64,000 nt of DNA from Phalacrocorax aristotelis (lineage: Eukaryota; Chordata; Aves; Suliformes; Phalacrocoracidae), in the NCBI RefSeq assembly GCF_949628215.1, contig NC_134283.1, positions 5,883,610 through 5,947,609 on the forward strand. The letters run 5' to 3'. Below are positions 23,501 to 34,800 of this stretch, piece after piece. How positions within the stretch are numbered: the first letter of the stretch is position 1; every line of letters begins with the position of its first letter. The notes under the pieces are model-generated. The model did not search any database, was not told the DNA's origin, and worked only from the letters and a program-made list of their open reading frames with translations. Both the position numbers and the translations under genes were made by a program.

Positions 23501-25590
23501 TTAGAGTCGACAGACTTATGAAGTGGCACTCAGGCATTGTTTTCATTGCTACAGATTCCTCTCCCCTTGCAGATTTAAATAGCATGGTCATAGGATAAAA
23601 GTTTATCCTAAGGACATTGTCCTAATAACTCTTTGTCGACCTGTCTCTTCATCTTCCAGCTGACATCAGAAATTTTAAAGACAGCCTCTTGTTCTGCCGA
23701 TGTAGCACTGGGTGACCCTGACATTTCTGCCATGCCAAACTGCATTTAATTCTCCGTCTGATGACGGAGAATTTCCAACTAACTGAACAGAGATGTTCAG
23801 TCCTCTTCTTCTGTTAAGATTTAAATGATTCACAAAGGAAAAGGCAAAACCGATGCAGGCAATGAACTGGGAGCTTTCTTCTGCTGCATTTACTAATTGT
23901 CTTGACTCCAGGTAATCTCAGAGAAAGCAGATGCTGGCGCTGGGAGCATTAAGCGGAACTACGAATGGAACCATTAATAGGGAGTGTCTGAGTGCTGGGG
24001 CTTATCCAAAGTGGCCACCGTCACATGTCTGCTTTAACTTTCCAGAACAGGTTTATTTTTAGTAATGAGAATTGTAGGAAGATAAAATGGATGTAAAGGC
24101 GAAGTGCATTACAATTACATCAGCTTTTGAGATGAAGTTGTGACTTGGTGTCTGAATTGGAAAGGTCAGCTTCCTCTCATTTGTATCGGTGCAGCTCTTC
24201 TGAGGCTGATGAACTATGTAGGTGTTACATTAGAACATCACTCGAGAGCGTACTAATCATATATGACTATGTGAATCTGACAATGGTATTTACACTGACA
24301 GTTTGTAAGCCTTGCATGGTACACTTGTTCTGCATGCATATACTTTAAAAATACCTTCCCACATCATTTCACATCAATGATTAACTCAGACTTTATTTAT
24401 TTCCCCAAGAAAATGTTTTAGTCACATCTCAGAGAAGTGCCAGAGCAGAATTAGGTAATATGCCTTAAGTATATATATATAAAAATGAAGCATTCTGTTA
24501 AAGAACAATGGTATCGATCTTCTGTACCAAATATTATCTTCACCTAACCAGGACATGCAGGCTTTGTCTATTAAGATCCAAGTTGTGTGATTCACGCAGT
24601 TGTATCAATGACATTTGATGTCAAAGATCAGTGAATAATTTTGCTAAACAGAGATGTGACACATAGAAAGGTTGCTTTGTGGTTGCCTTTTGGTTTGTGG
24701 GGTTTTGTTTTGGTTGGGTTTTTTGGTTTGGTTTGGTTTGCCTTTTTTTTAAATATAGGTATCCAAATGAAGATACAATATTAACATGAAAATAGAATTG
24801 TAAGAGCTTACGTCAGTGCATGACCTTGTGAATCTGCCTTACTATATGATGAAGCTCACACACAATTTTATTAGTTAAGCATCAGCCATCTCTGTTGACA
24901 TCAAGCAGTTGGCTTAAGACTTCTGGAGAGAATGTAAGCTTAAAAAAGCCCCAATTAAGACAACAGTGGAAAACAACAAAACCACGAAACAGATCTATCT
25001 CATTTTGTGGAAAAGATGATAAAGAGCTATTGAACTATTTTCTTATAGAAATAGTTGTGCTGTTTTTAAAAGGATTGGATGTTTTTAACAAGAATTAAGT
25101 AACAGCTAGCAGGACAAGGATTCTTTCAGTTCTAGGACTTTTAACATAGATTTTCATGCAAATATCTGAATAAATGCACTTCAGGATGTCCCCATATCCC
25201 ATATTCTGGTAAAGTGCTTATGACTCAGTCTTCATGCCATCTACAGTATAAAATAACCACAGGACCTTCTAGCAACTGCAAATAGTCTCATTAGTGCTAG
25301 TTAATGATTTTAGACATAAGAATATGCTCATTGTATGCTTGATTTACATTTTTATATTTTTTCATACTTAAAGATCCATGGGTCAGGCAGTGGTTCATTG
25401 CAAGAGATTATTTGGATTCCTTATATTGTAAGATGAGTTTGTCTCCTCATTTTTTAATTTGTTTTCTTAAGCTTTCTCACAGCTTTTCTTTCCTTTTCTT
25501 CCTATTTGGTCCTTACACGTCCCGTTTTCTCAAAAGCACTACTCTCTTCCCATTCATGTTTTCAGACCTCTGTATAGGCTCTATCCTTCT
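20561..25590. other. Intergenic or decayed-intron DNA, no gene seen
   Basis: No exon recognised. Two stretches (about 20.64-20.98 kb and 23.84-24.14 kb) have balanced composition and no simple repeats, and would be places to look for conserved noncoding elements. A T/G simple-repeat patch lies at 24682-24752, and a cluster of AGTCAAT-like units at about 21836-21871. If C16orf46 once started near 8.5 kb, this is its former intron; no upstream C16orf46 exon could be found. Confidence 0.5.
24682..24752. repeat. T/G-rich simple repeat
   Basis: Runs of TTTGG/TTTTGG units, ending in a T tract. Low complexity with no other feature attached. Confidence 0.6.
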
Positions 25591-26218
25591 CCCATTGCCC
25601 CTGTCAGCACTCTCCTTGGTTTTGCCCACCAAGCTACCGGGTTCTGCCATCTCTCCCACCTGCCACTCTTGGCCGGAGGTTCCCAGACGCCAGCCTGTCA
25701 TTAAGCTTCAGGGTCCTTTGCCACCTGCTATCTCCCAGTGTGCAGCCAGCCGTGGGGCCCTGCCATACCCACACAAATCCCAGGGTCCACAGGATAATTC
25801 AAGGTGGGGAGGTACCTCAGGAGCTCCCCCACAGTCCCCACCGCTGGGGCAGCTCTCCCAAGGCCTACACAGCGTTTTCCCCTCACGAACAGGCCTGAGG
25901 GAGGAACCCCACCATTCTCCCACAGGAGCCCTGCCATTTCCCCTCAGGTGGCTGGTGGGAGCGGCACATTTCATTGAGATTTGGGGATTATCATTGTAGT
26001 CACTCTTACACCCACAGTGAAGAAAAGATGGGAAGAAAAGTATCCTCCAAGGCTCTGATGGAGGGAGGAGGGTTTGCCTGTCACAAATGGCCTCTGACAT
26101 CAGAGGTCAGATTAATCTGGTCTCTCTCAGGATAAAACCGAAAACCCCTGGGGAGGGACTACGCAAGGCCTCTGGTCCTTCTTTCGGTTCAGGAGGTCTT
26201 TCTCCATGCAACATGACA
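25590..26218. other. Unassigned GC-rich segment, possible old solo LTR or other fossil repeat
   Basis: About 630 bases, clearly more GC-rich than the flanks, with a TATA-like GGATAAAA followed by a CT-rich stretch near its right end. Frames of up to 195 codons cross it but resemble no protein. The short inverted pair TGTCAT (25696) and ATGACA (26213) resembles LTR ends, but flanking bases show no target duplication. Family and age cannot be given. Confidence 0.2.
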
Positions 26219-26378
26219 AAATAGGACCCGTGAGGAATTACAGTTACTTGTTATTTTGCACTCAGAAGAAAACGCAAATAGCAGGAGTGTTCAGTTACAC
26301 CAGCAAAGACTAATTTTACATTTTTCTTCTTACAATGCTCTGGCTTGTCTTAGATTTAACATGTTTCTCTCCTGTCAG

Positions 26379-27238
26379 GTGCAAGGCTGGGGTAAAACTG
26401 ACCCACCACTTGACCACTTCCAGCTGCAAAAACAAGCCAAGAAATGCAAGGCAAATGCAACTTCCAACAATTGCCAGTTTTGCTTAGATATGTTGCAACC
26501 TATTGACAACAGTATGGGTCAAGAAGCCAAAACCACAAGACAGCAATCAAAATCAGAAGGCGAGTTAAGCATAGATGCCATAGCTGATACAGCTTCAAAA
26601 AAGGCAGATATTTCAACCCATTCTAGTAACTCTGTTATCGTACAATATATGGCATTAAAATGGAAATACATAACAAGTTACCCTGTTCAGACATTCCACG
26701 GTGAAATTAAGAACCCACCAATAAAGAGAACACTGTATGTGGAACCTGGAAGATGTGAAAACTCCAGAAGCTGTAAGGCATAAAGACATTCACATCTTTG
26801 ACGTGCTTGATCCAAATGGCTCTGAATCTTTGCCTTTAAGTCTTCAAAAATACTTCCACCTGTGAAAGATGCCACTCCCAAAAATACTTCAGACCCTTCT
26901 TGGAAGAATACAAAAGCCATTCTCTTTCAGAATGGTACTTCAGCTGACATTGCTTCCTGTAGTCACGATGCTAGAGCAACATAGCAGAAGGGTGGAAAAA
27001 GGAGCTGATGTCGTGAATGATAAAGCGAGGGGACAAAAAGTAGAAATTAATGAATCACCATTTATCTCAAGCCATACAAAGGTCTCGCTCCCGCAAGAAG
27101 ATCCTGAGCAGTTATATTGGCACTGGGCTATTACACCAGACAAAAGTATTGCAACTGTTCCTAATCCTATTGCTTTTTAAAAGCGCAGTTGTCATGCCTG
27201 TGTGCAGGTTCCACATACAAACCAAAACCAATATATAA
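26379..27238 (+). pseudogene. C16orf46: C16orf46 homologue, main coding exon, broken
   Basis: A clean acceptor (T/C tract, AG at 26377-26378) opens VQGWGKTDPP, matching the human VQGWGRTSP at an exon start; KKCKANATSNNCQFCLDM follows. Later pieces also match: LPPVKDATPK near 26853 (human LPPLKAS), EDPEQLYWHWAITPDKS near 27100 (human DPEQRCLHWSLLSEKN), and AVVMPVCRFHI near 27190 (human C-terminal RVIIPVSTHRI). These pieces lie in different frames. The frame changes near 26745, back near 26840, again near 26985, and once more at 27178, with stops at 26781, 26863, 26982 and 27178. At least four frame changes in 860 bases without usable introns argue for a pseudogene rather than a sequencing slip. 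No upstream coding exon was found. Strand and position fit the expected C16orf46 ortholog beside GCSH. The protein's function is unknown to me. Confidence 0.8.
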
Positions 27239-27239
27239 A

Positions 27240-30219
27240 GCATAATGACATCCAGGGCTCTTCAACTGATAACGTCAGGAACAGGTATGCTGAGGTCAAG
27301 GAAAGAAATTAATAAAAAATGCAGGAGGTTCCACTGCTTTCTGGACTCCCTTCCTTAACAGTCAGCCACGTTGCAGGAGCTGCAGTGCCATCTAGCCTGA
27401 CCGAACATTCCTATATTGTAATTTCATGTATTTTTCTAAAGCTTGTTAGACTGTGAGAAAAAAAATAAAATTTCCTTGTGAGCAATGTGGGTATTTGTAG
27501 TTTTTGCAGATGCTATTAATAGTATTCTAAGCTGATGAATGCCAATTACTTTCACGTAGGTTAAGTTTCTTCCTGTCTATAAGACAGATTCATTAGAGCC
27601 TTAAATAGCTTATTCTGGGGATGAGGTGCGACCTCTTCAGTTAGATTCACTCTGGATGACTACTGTAGCCTGGCACGGTAATTAGGTATTTGATGCTGCT
27701 GAGCACTGACTCAATCCCTAACTTTAGGAACATTCTTAAATCCATGCCTACTCCACAAGGCATTTAATAATATTCTTAATTTAAACAGTGCACAAAATCC
27801 TATTGAGGTTCACAGACAAACATTTGCATGCATTCTTTGCTAATTTGGCACCTAAAAGAAATGGAACTGACCTGGAAAGCAGACAGTGGTGGGATTTACA
27901 ATTATTTTTTTCTTACTCCTTGCAAGAAGATGCAGTTTTAAAATCCTGTTAATGTGTTCTTTGCTTGTTTAACACATATTCTGTGCATTCTGGTATTCAC
28001 TTATTCTTGTTTCATCTCATACTAAATGAGGGACTTTCAGATCAAGTTCTCTTTTGCTTTTGTGTTAAACAAAAACCAAACTAAACCAGGAGCCTTTCCA
28101 TGGATACATAGGTGACTGCAATTCAATCCATCATTCAGGATGGAGATTCATTGCAACTTACCCTTCCTCTCTCTTGATGCTTTGATAAAAATTCAGAATG
28201 GAGAAAGATAATACCAGTGCAAGGCTCCCAATAGCCTATGGTTTCCACTTTACAACAGACGGAGGAATTCAATGTCTTTTTAGATTTATTTCTTTACTAA
28301 TAAATGTGCATAAATGTAGTTTTCAGTAGTTTTCTGGCATCAATTTGTTAATTGTGTTCATTTTCAGGTATCTCAACATCAGAGCTAAAGAATAATCACC
28401 TTCTAGAGGCACAGTTTCAGTAAAACAGGTGGTATGTAGTCTATGTATCTAAATAATTATGTTTATTCCCTAAAAAAAAAAAGGAAAGATGACACAGCTT
28501 TGTCTTTTCACCCGATACTCATGTGAAACGACCTCTAGAGAATGCAGGAGCTGAGTGCTAGTGTTAAATAAGAGCTCCAAGCAGTTTGCTTTGTCTCCTA
28601 ATACAAATTTCCATGGGAATTGCTTAGGGAAATCTGGAAATCTTTTAGAACACTAATTTGTATAGAAAGTATGTTACGATTCTTTTACGAAGCATATTTT
28701 TTAGAGCGGCACATCGGCTTGAGGTGCAGAGCACGAGAGTTGTCGCACTGGAGGTTAGAACAGGGCCAACACTTTTCCGGCAGCAAAATTCATTTTTCAA
28801 GCGGCAGTGCCTCTGTACTGGAGCGAGGAGTGCCACCTGCTGAACGGCGAACAAAATAAGCACCTGTGCCAGAAACAGCACAAGGCTGCCGACAGGATTA
28901 CGGTCATCTGCATTCCTTCACTCTTCCTGAAGAGCAAAAGTTACACATTTCAATCTGAAATGGCAGTAATTTTTTGTACCTGTTTGGTATTTTGTTGCAA
29001 GTCATGAGGAAAAGTTATAAAGAACCTTCTAAAAATTATAAATATCTATTAAAAAATAGGTCATTATAGCTGATACTATGATGAATAGACATCTTTTATC
29101 TCTTTGAATACTCTGGACATCTGAAAAGCTCAACCAACGACTATCTGGAATCAACCTCTACTTTGGTTGTTAACTTTGAGGAAACATAACTTTTTTGTCA
29201 TAGTAACTTGTCCAAACTGCTGTTCAGTTATGGTGCTGCAGTTACAAGCGCAGTATCATTCTGACAGAACAGAGACACCCTCTGATATACCATTTTCTTC
29301 CCTTCTTTGAACCCTTCCCCCCATTGGTAGTATCTTTTCTAATCCTGTGCTTCATATTTGGATATAAAATGCAAGCTCTACAAAAGAAGCATCCTTCGCA
29401 ACCCCCAAGATAAATAAATCCACATACTTGTTTCAGTCCCGTTTTCCACTAAACATAAAATTCAAAGATATACGTATCTGTGAAACTAGTAACATTTTCC
29501 ATCATCTAGGAGAGAAGATGGTCTCTCCCACTCAGACAACCGAAAACGTGGCTGCTTCAGTGAGAAAACTGTAAAATGAACTGCATTATCAGTCAACAGT
29601 AGGCAAAGCCAAACATGTTTGTTCTAGTAATTGTAAGTTGCAGCCGTTGCAGACAGGTAGTAAATTCTTTAGGACTACAGGAAAAAAAGGTTTAAAGTTG
29701 CAGGGAAAGCTATAAACTTTATTTCCCTGTTTTCCAGCGTTTCATGCCAGATAAGATTTTTGCTGTGGTTTTTGAAACTTTCAAATCAGACAGATTAGAC
29801 AGAGGTTTTACTACAGCCTGATTAAAGATAATGTTTCTAAGAACCACGCTCACAGATCATTGCTACAAGACCTGTAGCAGAAGACCAGAAAAGCTGCTAA
29901 CTAAAGGCCTCAAAGATAAAGAAACAAATACACAGCACTTAGGCCATCATAAGCTTAATCAAATTACCTGCCCTTGAATACACTGGGTTCTTCTAGCACA
30001 GGAAACAGCAGCTTCTTGCTTACGTGTAAATTCTCACAAGAATAAAGTCATTCCTGTTCAAGGAAAAGAAATAAACTTAAGGGCTTGATTAGCTAGAAGT
30101 GCTTCCTGTATTCAAGGTGCCAAAACAAAACAAGCGAAAAGAGAATTGCTGACAACAACATAAAAATACAATGATGGAACACCTGAAAGTTAAATCAACA
30201 TTTTTCCCCTTTTATTTTA
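27240..30219. other. Intergenic, no gene seen
   Basis: AT-rich. A minus/plus-neutral CpG cluster of about ten CpGs lies at roughly 28.70-28.89 kb in a CpG-poor background, without a recognisable exon. An AATAAA at about 27466 follows the C16orf46 relic and may be its old polyadenylation signal. Confidence 0.5.
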
Positions 30220-30221
30220 GG

Positions 30222-30915
30222 TTCAAACTTCCAAAGGACTGGTTCCAGAGAACGCACTGTCAAATCCTGGAGCCAGAAAGAAAATCTGCCTCTAATTCCA
30301 TTGTTTTGACAGAAAGCAATCAGCTTGCCAGCATGCAGTTTCTTTAAGTGAAGAAAATTCAGGAACTAAACAAACCAGTCAGGGCTGCTTTCACTGCCAG
30401 CACCAGAAATAAGTCAATTCTCAGCAACAGCAAACAAGAAAATAGTTAAAAAATAGATGAGGCTTCCCTGATCTCTAAACAGCCATTATCTTCCTCTCAA
30501 TCAAGACTTAAAGCTTGTCCTGCCTTTCAGAGTATACCATTTGCGAAAGTTTCATGAGGATCAGGCTGTTGAAGTATCTGACTTTTGTTCATGGGCCAAA
30601 TCTGTTCTGAATAATGAAAAACCTGTAATAACGCGGCCTAAACTAAGGAGAACCATTCCTACAGCAGGGATAGGGCTATCATTCCTAAAGGATAATCAGC
30701 ATCTTATATATTTGACTCTCATAATTTTAAATGCTCTGAACAGGAATTTAGTTTCTAGATACCTAGGATATACTCCCCTCTTGAAATACATTCCATCTTT
30801 TGGTACTACTAGGGCCGAACACTGCCTTGTGCAAATACTTACCTCAGAGCATGACAGGACTGCAGACAGCAGCCTGCTATACGTCAGGGAACGCATCATT
30901 CATGACTGTGGCTGA
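30222..30915 (+). pseudogene. Decayed coding-like sequence, unidentified
   Basis: A good acceptor (T-rich tract ending TTTTAG at 30217-30221) is followed by a readable segment FKLPKDWFQRTHCQILEPE, which ends in a stop after 44 codons. A second frame carries KIQELNKPVRAAFTAST and QSRLKACPAFQSIPFAKV, and a third carries FHEDQAVEVSDFCSWAKS and KPVITRPKLRRTIP. The amino-acid composition looks coding, but stops and frame changes break it. I do not recognise the family. It may be a decayed exon of a lost gene, a retrocopy, or chance. Confidence 0.3.
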
Positions 30916-30960
30916 TGTTGTAGTACAGATGAACTTTCAGCCAGGAAGCATCTGCTTGTT

Positions 30961-31864
30961 CACCTGCTCTGAATTCTACTGACAAGATATACAGGCAACA
31001 GCAACCAGCATTTTATACCTCCAACTAGCAGAAAATGGTGGGATCATGACTAAGCACGGGAACTGTACAAGAGGAAAAGGGACAAAGTATGACCCATACT
31101 CCAACCTACTCTGGCTTTTTTTTTTTTAAATATTCATAGCGGCGAAATTATTTCCTCAGTTATATAAAATATATTGCAAAATAGTATAAGCTGTCAGAGA
31201 GGACTGTGATTTTCTAATAGGATATTTTGAAAACTAATGATAATGCAGTTGAATTTCTACTTGATAATACTCTTGGCTCTAGAGATCTTGGGCATTACAG
31301 GAGGGGTGGGTGGTAAGGTAGAGGAAGAATGTGAAGTAATCCTTCTGTCCCAAGAGTCTGTTCTAAAAGAAAGGCATCTGTCAGTGAGCTGAAACTGCAG
31401 AGGTATTCCATCGTGCATAGAAGGGAATTAAAGATCAAAATTTGCACGCGCCGGCGAGAGGTTTGAGATGGAAGACCACTAGTGCAGCCAGCTGGATGCT
31501 GCTGCTCACAAGAATCCAGGCCTGCCGGCGTGCACTAGATTCCGCACAGAGGTCTATGCATAGGTTCACTTACAGCAGAGAACCTCTCAAATGGATTTGT
31601 TTCAGGTTTATGAAACGTAGCATCTTGACATTCTGATTCAGGATCTTCCTAGGATTCACTGAGAAGTAGGACTACACAGGAAAACTTCCGCCGCCTGTGG
31701 AGATCAAGGACTGACACTCTAAGAGTTTTAATTTACAAGTTCTCTGTCAATTCAAAAGACACCTAGCTTTCAGAAGGGAGGAGGTTAAGGAGCAATGGGT
31801 GGTCCCTGCCAATAGGCCCTGACCCACCCATGCCTCTGTAGGCAGATCAGAGTCATTAAAACAG
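30961..31864. other. Intergenic, no gene seen
   Basis: Mixed composition with a short T run at about 31118. Nothing assignable. Confidence 0.5.
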
Positions 31865-34800
31865 AAGGCAAAAACGGATTGAAGTTAACTTTATTCCAAA
31901 ATATGTATAATTTACAGGACTAAATAAGTGCTTCATTTGTGAACAAAATGTTTCAATACTTGTGAATAACTTACTAGTAGCTTTGTGTAACACTTCAGTT
32001 TCCAACAGAGGGAAATATGAAACAGTATTTTGGCACAAGGTTTTCTCTGCATGCATTAATATACTCAGAAGTTTCACAATTACTAGGACAACATTCCTTC
32101 TTTGGGATTGTCACTTGTAAAATAGGTCTAAAATGAATGCTTGCTTTTGTCTGCTCATTGCAAGTTTACTGGCTTAAACAACAAAAATTAAACATGGACA
32201 CCCTTTGAAAACTAAATTTGTCCACTAGATCAAAATCTCACCAGCGATGAGAAGAAAAACATTTTATGGACATTTCTCAGCCTCATTGAGATGAACTCAC
32301 ACATGCTTTGGGAAGGACTCACCCATGAGATTTTATTACTCATTCTTTCCAAATAATTACAAGTTTAACTTAGATCATAACCAGATTTTGAATTCTGTAA
32401 GCTGAAAAAAATATGGCTATCTTTTATATCCAGCTTTATCATAGATGCACTCGCAAATACCTGTAGACAGAAGTACTGTCAATCTAGCTCTGCATGCAAG
32501 TGCTTGACGCATGCATGTAAAGCATTAGTTGTGAAACGCACAGTTTACATCATCGCAAGTCATCTATTATATTCCATCGCTATTTAAGTTGAATATACTG
32601 CTGTAAAGCCAATATATGAAAAAGAATCAGACATAAAGGACTTCTGTTATTTAACTCAGCGGTTCCTTCAGGAGTTTCCACTGTTTCAGGCTGTCTGGTT
32701 ACATTTTCAGTGAAGCAGAAGCGTCACGTGCACGAATACAAACATACCCTCAACCTGAGTGCAAGGCAACGCAGAGCTGAACAATGTAGTTCCTTGGTTC
32801 TGTTCATTGCATAGCAATGGCATTTTAAACAAGAAAATTCATCGTGCTTTAAGCAGCAAATCGTTCTAGCACGCATTTAAATTCACATCAACTGTTAAAA
32901 AACAAAACAAAACAAACCCCAGAAGATGCACATTTGCACCATGCATCAAAGCTTGCTACCGATATCCTCATAGTGTTCATGTAAAGTTATTAACGGAAGT
33001 CTGTTACAGGAGGCCCGTTCTACCAGGAACACAAGCAAAGCAGCACCTTAAACCAAACATGACTGAAAAAGCTTGCAAGGGCCAGAACATTAACAACATT
33101 TTGGTGTGAATCTATTTGGAACAGTGAATTGTACATTAAGATCATGTTTAAAAAAACCCAACACATCAGAAATAGCTTAAAGCAAAGGAAGTTGTACAAC
33201 CTTAATGATAAAGGCAAGTACATTTGGTTCACCTCCGAGTTGTCACTTCAGTAACTCAGAACATTCTTTTGCGAGTGGAGCACCCTATGTCAATTCAGTA
33301 TGTGTTAGTCCGATTGACTTTCCCTGTATTTGCAAGGCAATTAAAAACCCCTAACACCCTGAGATCCCAATCCTGCCAGCACTTACATCTCTACCCAGCC
33401 TCACAAAAAAATCGATTCAGATCTGACTAAGCATGTGAGCGTGTGTTGGCAGGATAAGGATTTAGAACAGCGGAAGGCAGTCATCTTTCCTTGTTCTGTT
33501 GCCTCTCACAGCCAAGGTACATCTGACTAACAGGGAAATTCAGCCTTTTGTTTGCAACAGAAAACACGACTGCATGTATGCCTTGGAATAAAAATTTGTA
33601 AGGAGCGTTAGTTACATCCGTTACAGACACTGATTGAATTGTTCAAAACTACATGAGGTCTAAGATTTCATATCCTTTGGAAGTAAAAAATTTCTACACA
33701 CAAGCAGCTTTGCATAGCTAAGAATACAGAGTGTTAGTAAACTCTGACTTTAAACTACCAATTTCTCTAGGCTGACATGAAGAGTTGGGGGAGGGTTCCC
33801 TCCCTACCCAAAGCAGAAAGGAGTATTTACAAGGTATTAGTGGAAACAGATGCAAATACAGCCAAAAGGAGAGGAACATACATCTACTGTCATACAAACT
33901 TTTAGCATTGTGACAAACATAGGAGGCAACAAGACAGACCTCTCATTTTTCAGCTGTTCTGTGCTTATGTTCTCATAGAACCTGTGTCCCAAATTTGCTA
34001 TGTTTCATTTGTTTGATTTCTTATACACTAAAGAAAATCTCAAGTGAAACTACAAACCTACTAACTCAGTTTTAGCGTAGCATTACACAGTTCAACTGGC
34101 AGCAGAGGATACAAAAGAGAATTAGTAAGTCACTGCTGACCAATGCTCACAATAAAGACAGTGCCATGAAAATCAAATCAGAGACAAACTGCAGAAAAAG
34201 GGAGATCAGTATCTTTTTAGTACTACCAAGAAATAGCCTGACTGAAGTTCATTTTTAAATCAATGGCCAAAATAGAAAACTAGCCTTTTTAAAGAACTTG
34301 TTCAACTCTGGAGAATTTGTAGTATTCAGCAACAGCATTTCAGATCAGGTTTCATTAGGTTTACTGTGGGATTCAGCAAACCATGAAGTCTGGTTGCAGG
34401 CTTCATCTTTTCACAGCAATACTTAATGAATCCAAACTGAGTGACATATGCCAGCAACACAGGATTTCTTAATACTGCACTTTCAGTAAATGATTTCACG
34501 TTGTAGTACTGTGTTCACCCAATTAAAGTTCAAACGATTTTAAACCCATAGGATGAGGGAAGGGAATGGTATTTGCATGTTCTAATAAAACACACAAAGC
34601 TCATAAATACTTTTAATTACAAAGTACAATAAATGAGTAACAATTACATTGTAAGATTGTGTCCACACAAACCTTAGGGTTTTTCTCATAGTCACTGATG
34701 TTAAGAGCTTTGGCTTACACCATGAGAATGTGGCAATTCTCATTCTAACTTGTAAATTAGTTTCAAAGCTCTTTAAATGCTAGCTAGTCTCTCAGACGGC

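Noticed and set aside
25412-25999. 195-codon + frame and 130-codon minus frame
   Set aside because: No domain, biased composition, and spans a composition boundary; treated as chance in a GC-rich insert.
25696-26218. TGTCAT/ATGACA ends as proof of an LTR
   Set aside because: The flanking bases show no target-site duplication and no polyadenylation signal fits; kept only as a weak possibility.
26379-27238. Reading C16orf46 as an intact gene with tiny introns
   Set aside because: The frame changes are separated by too little sequence for GT-AG introns with branch points, and stops fall in each frame.
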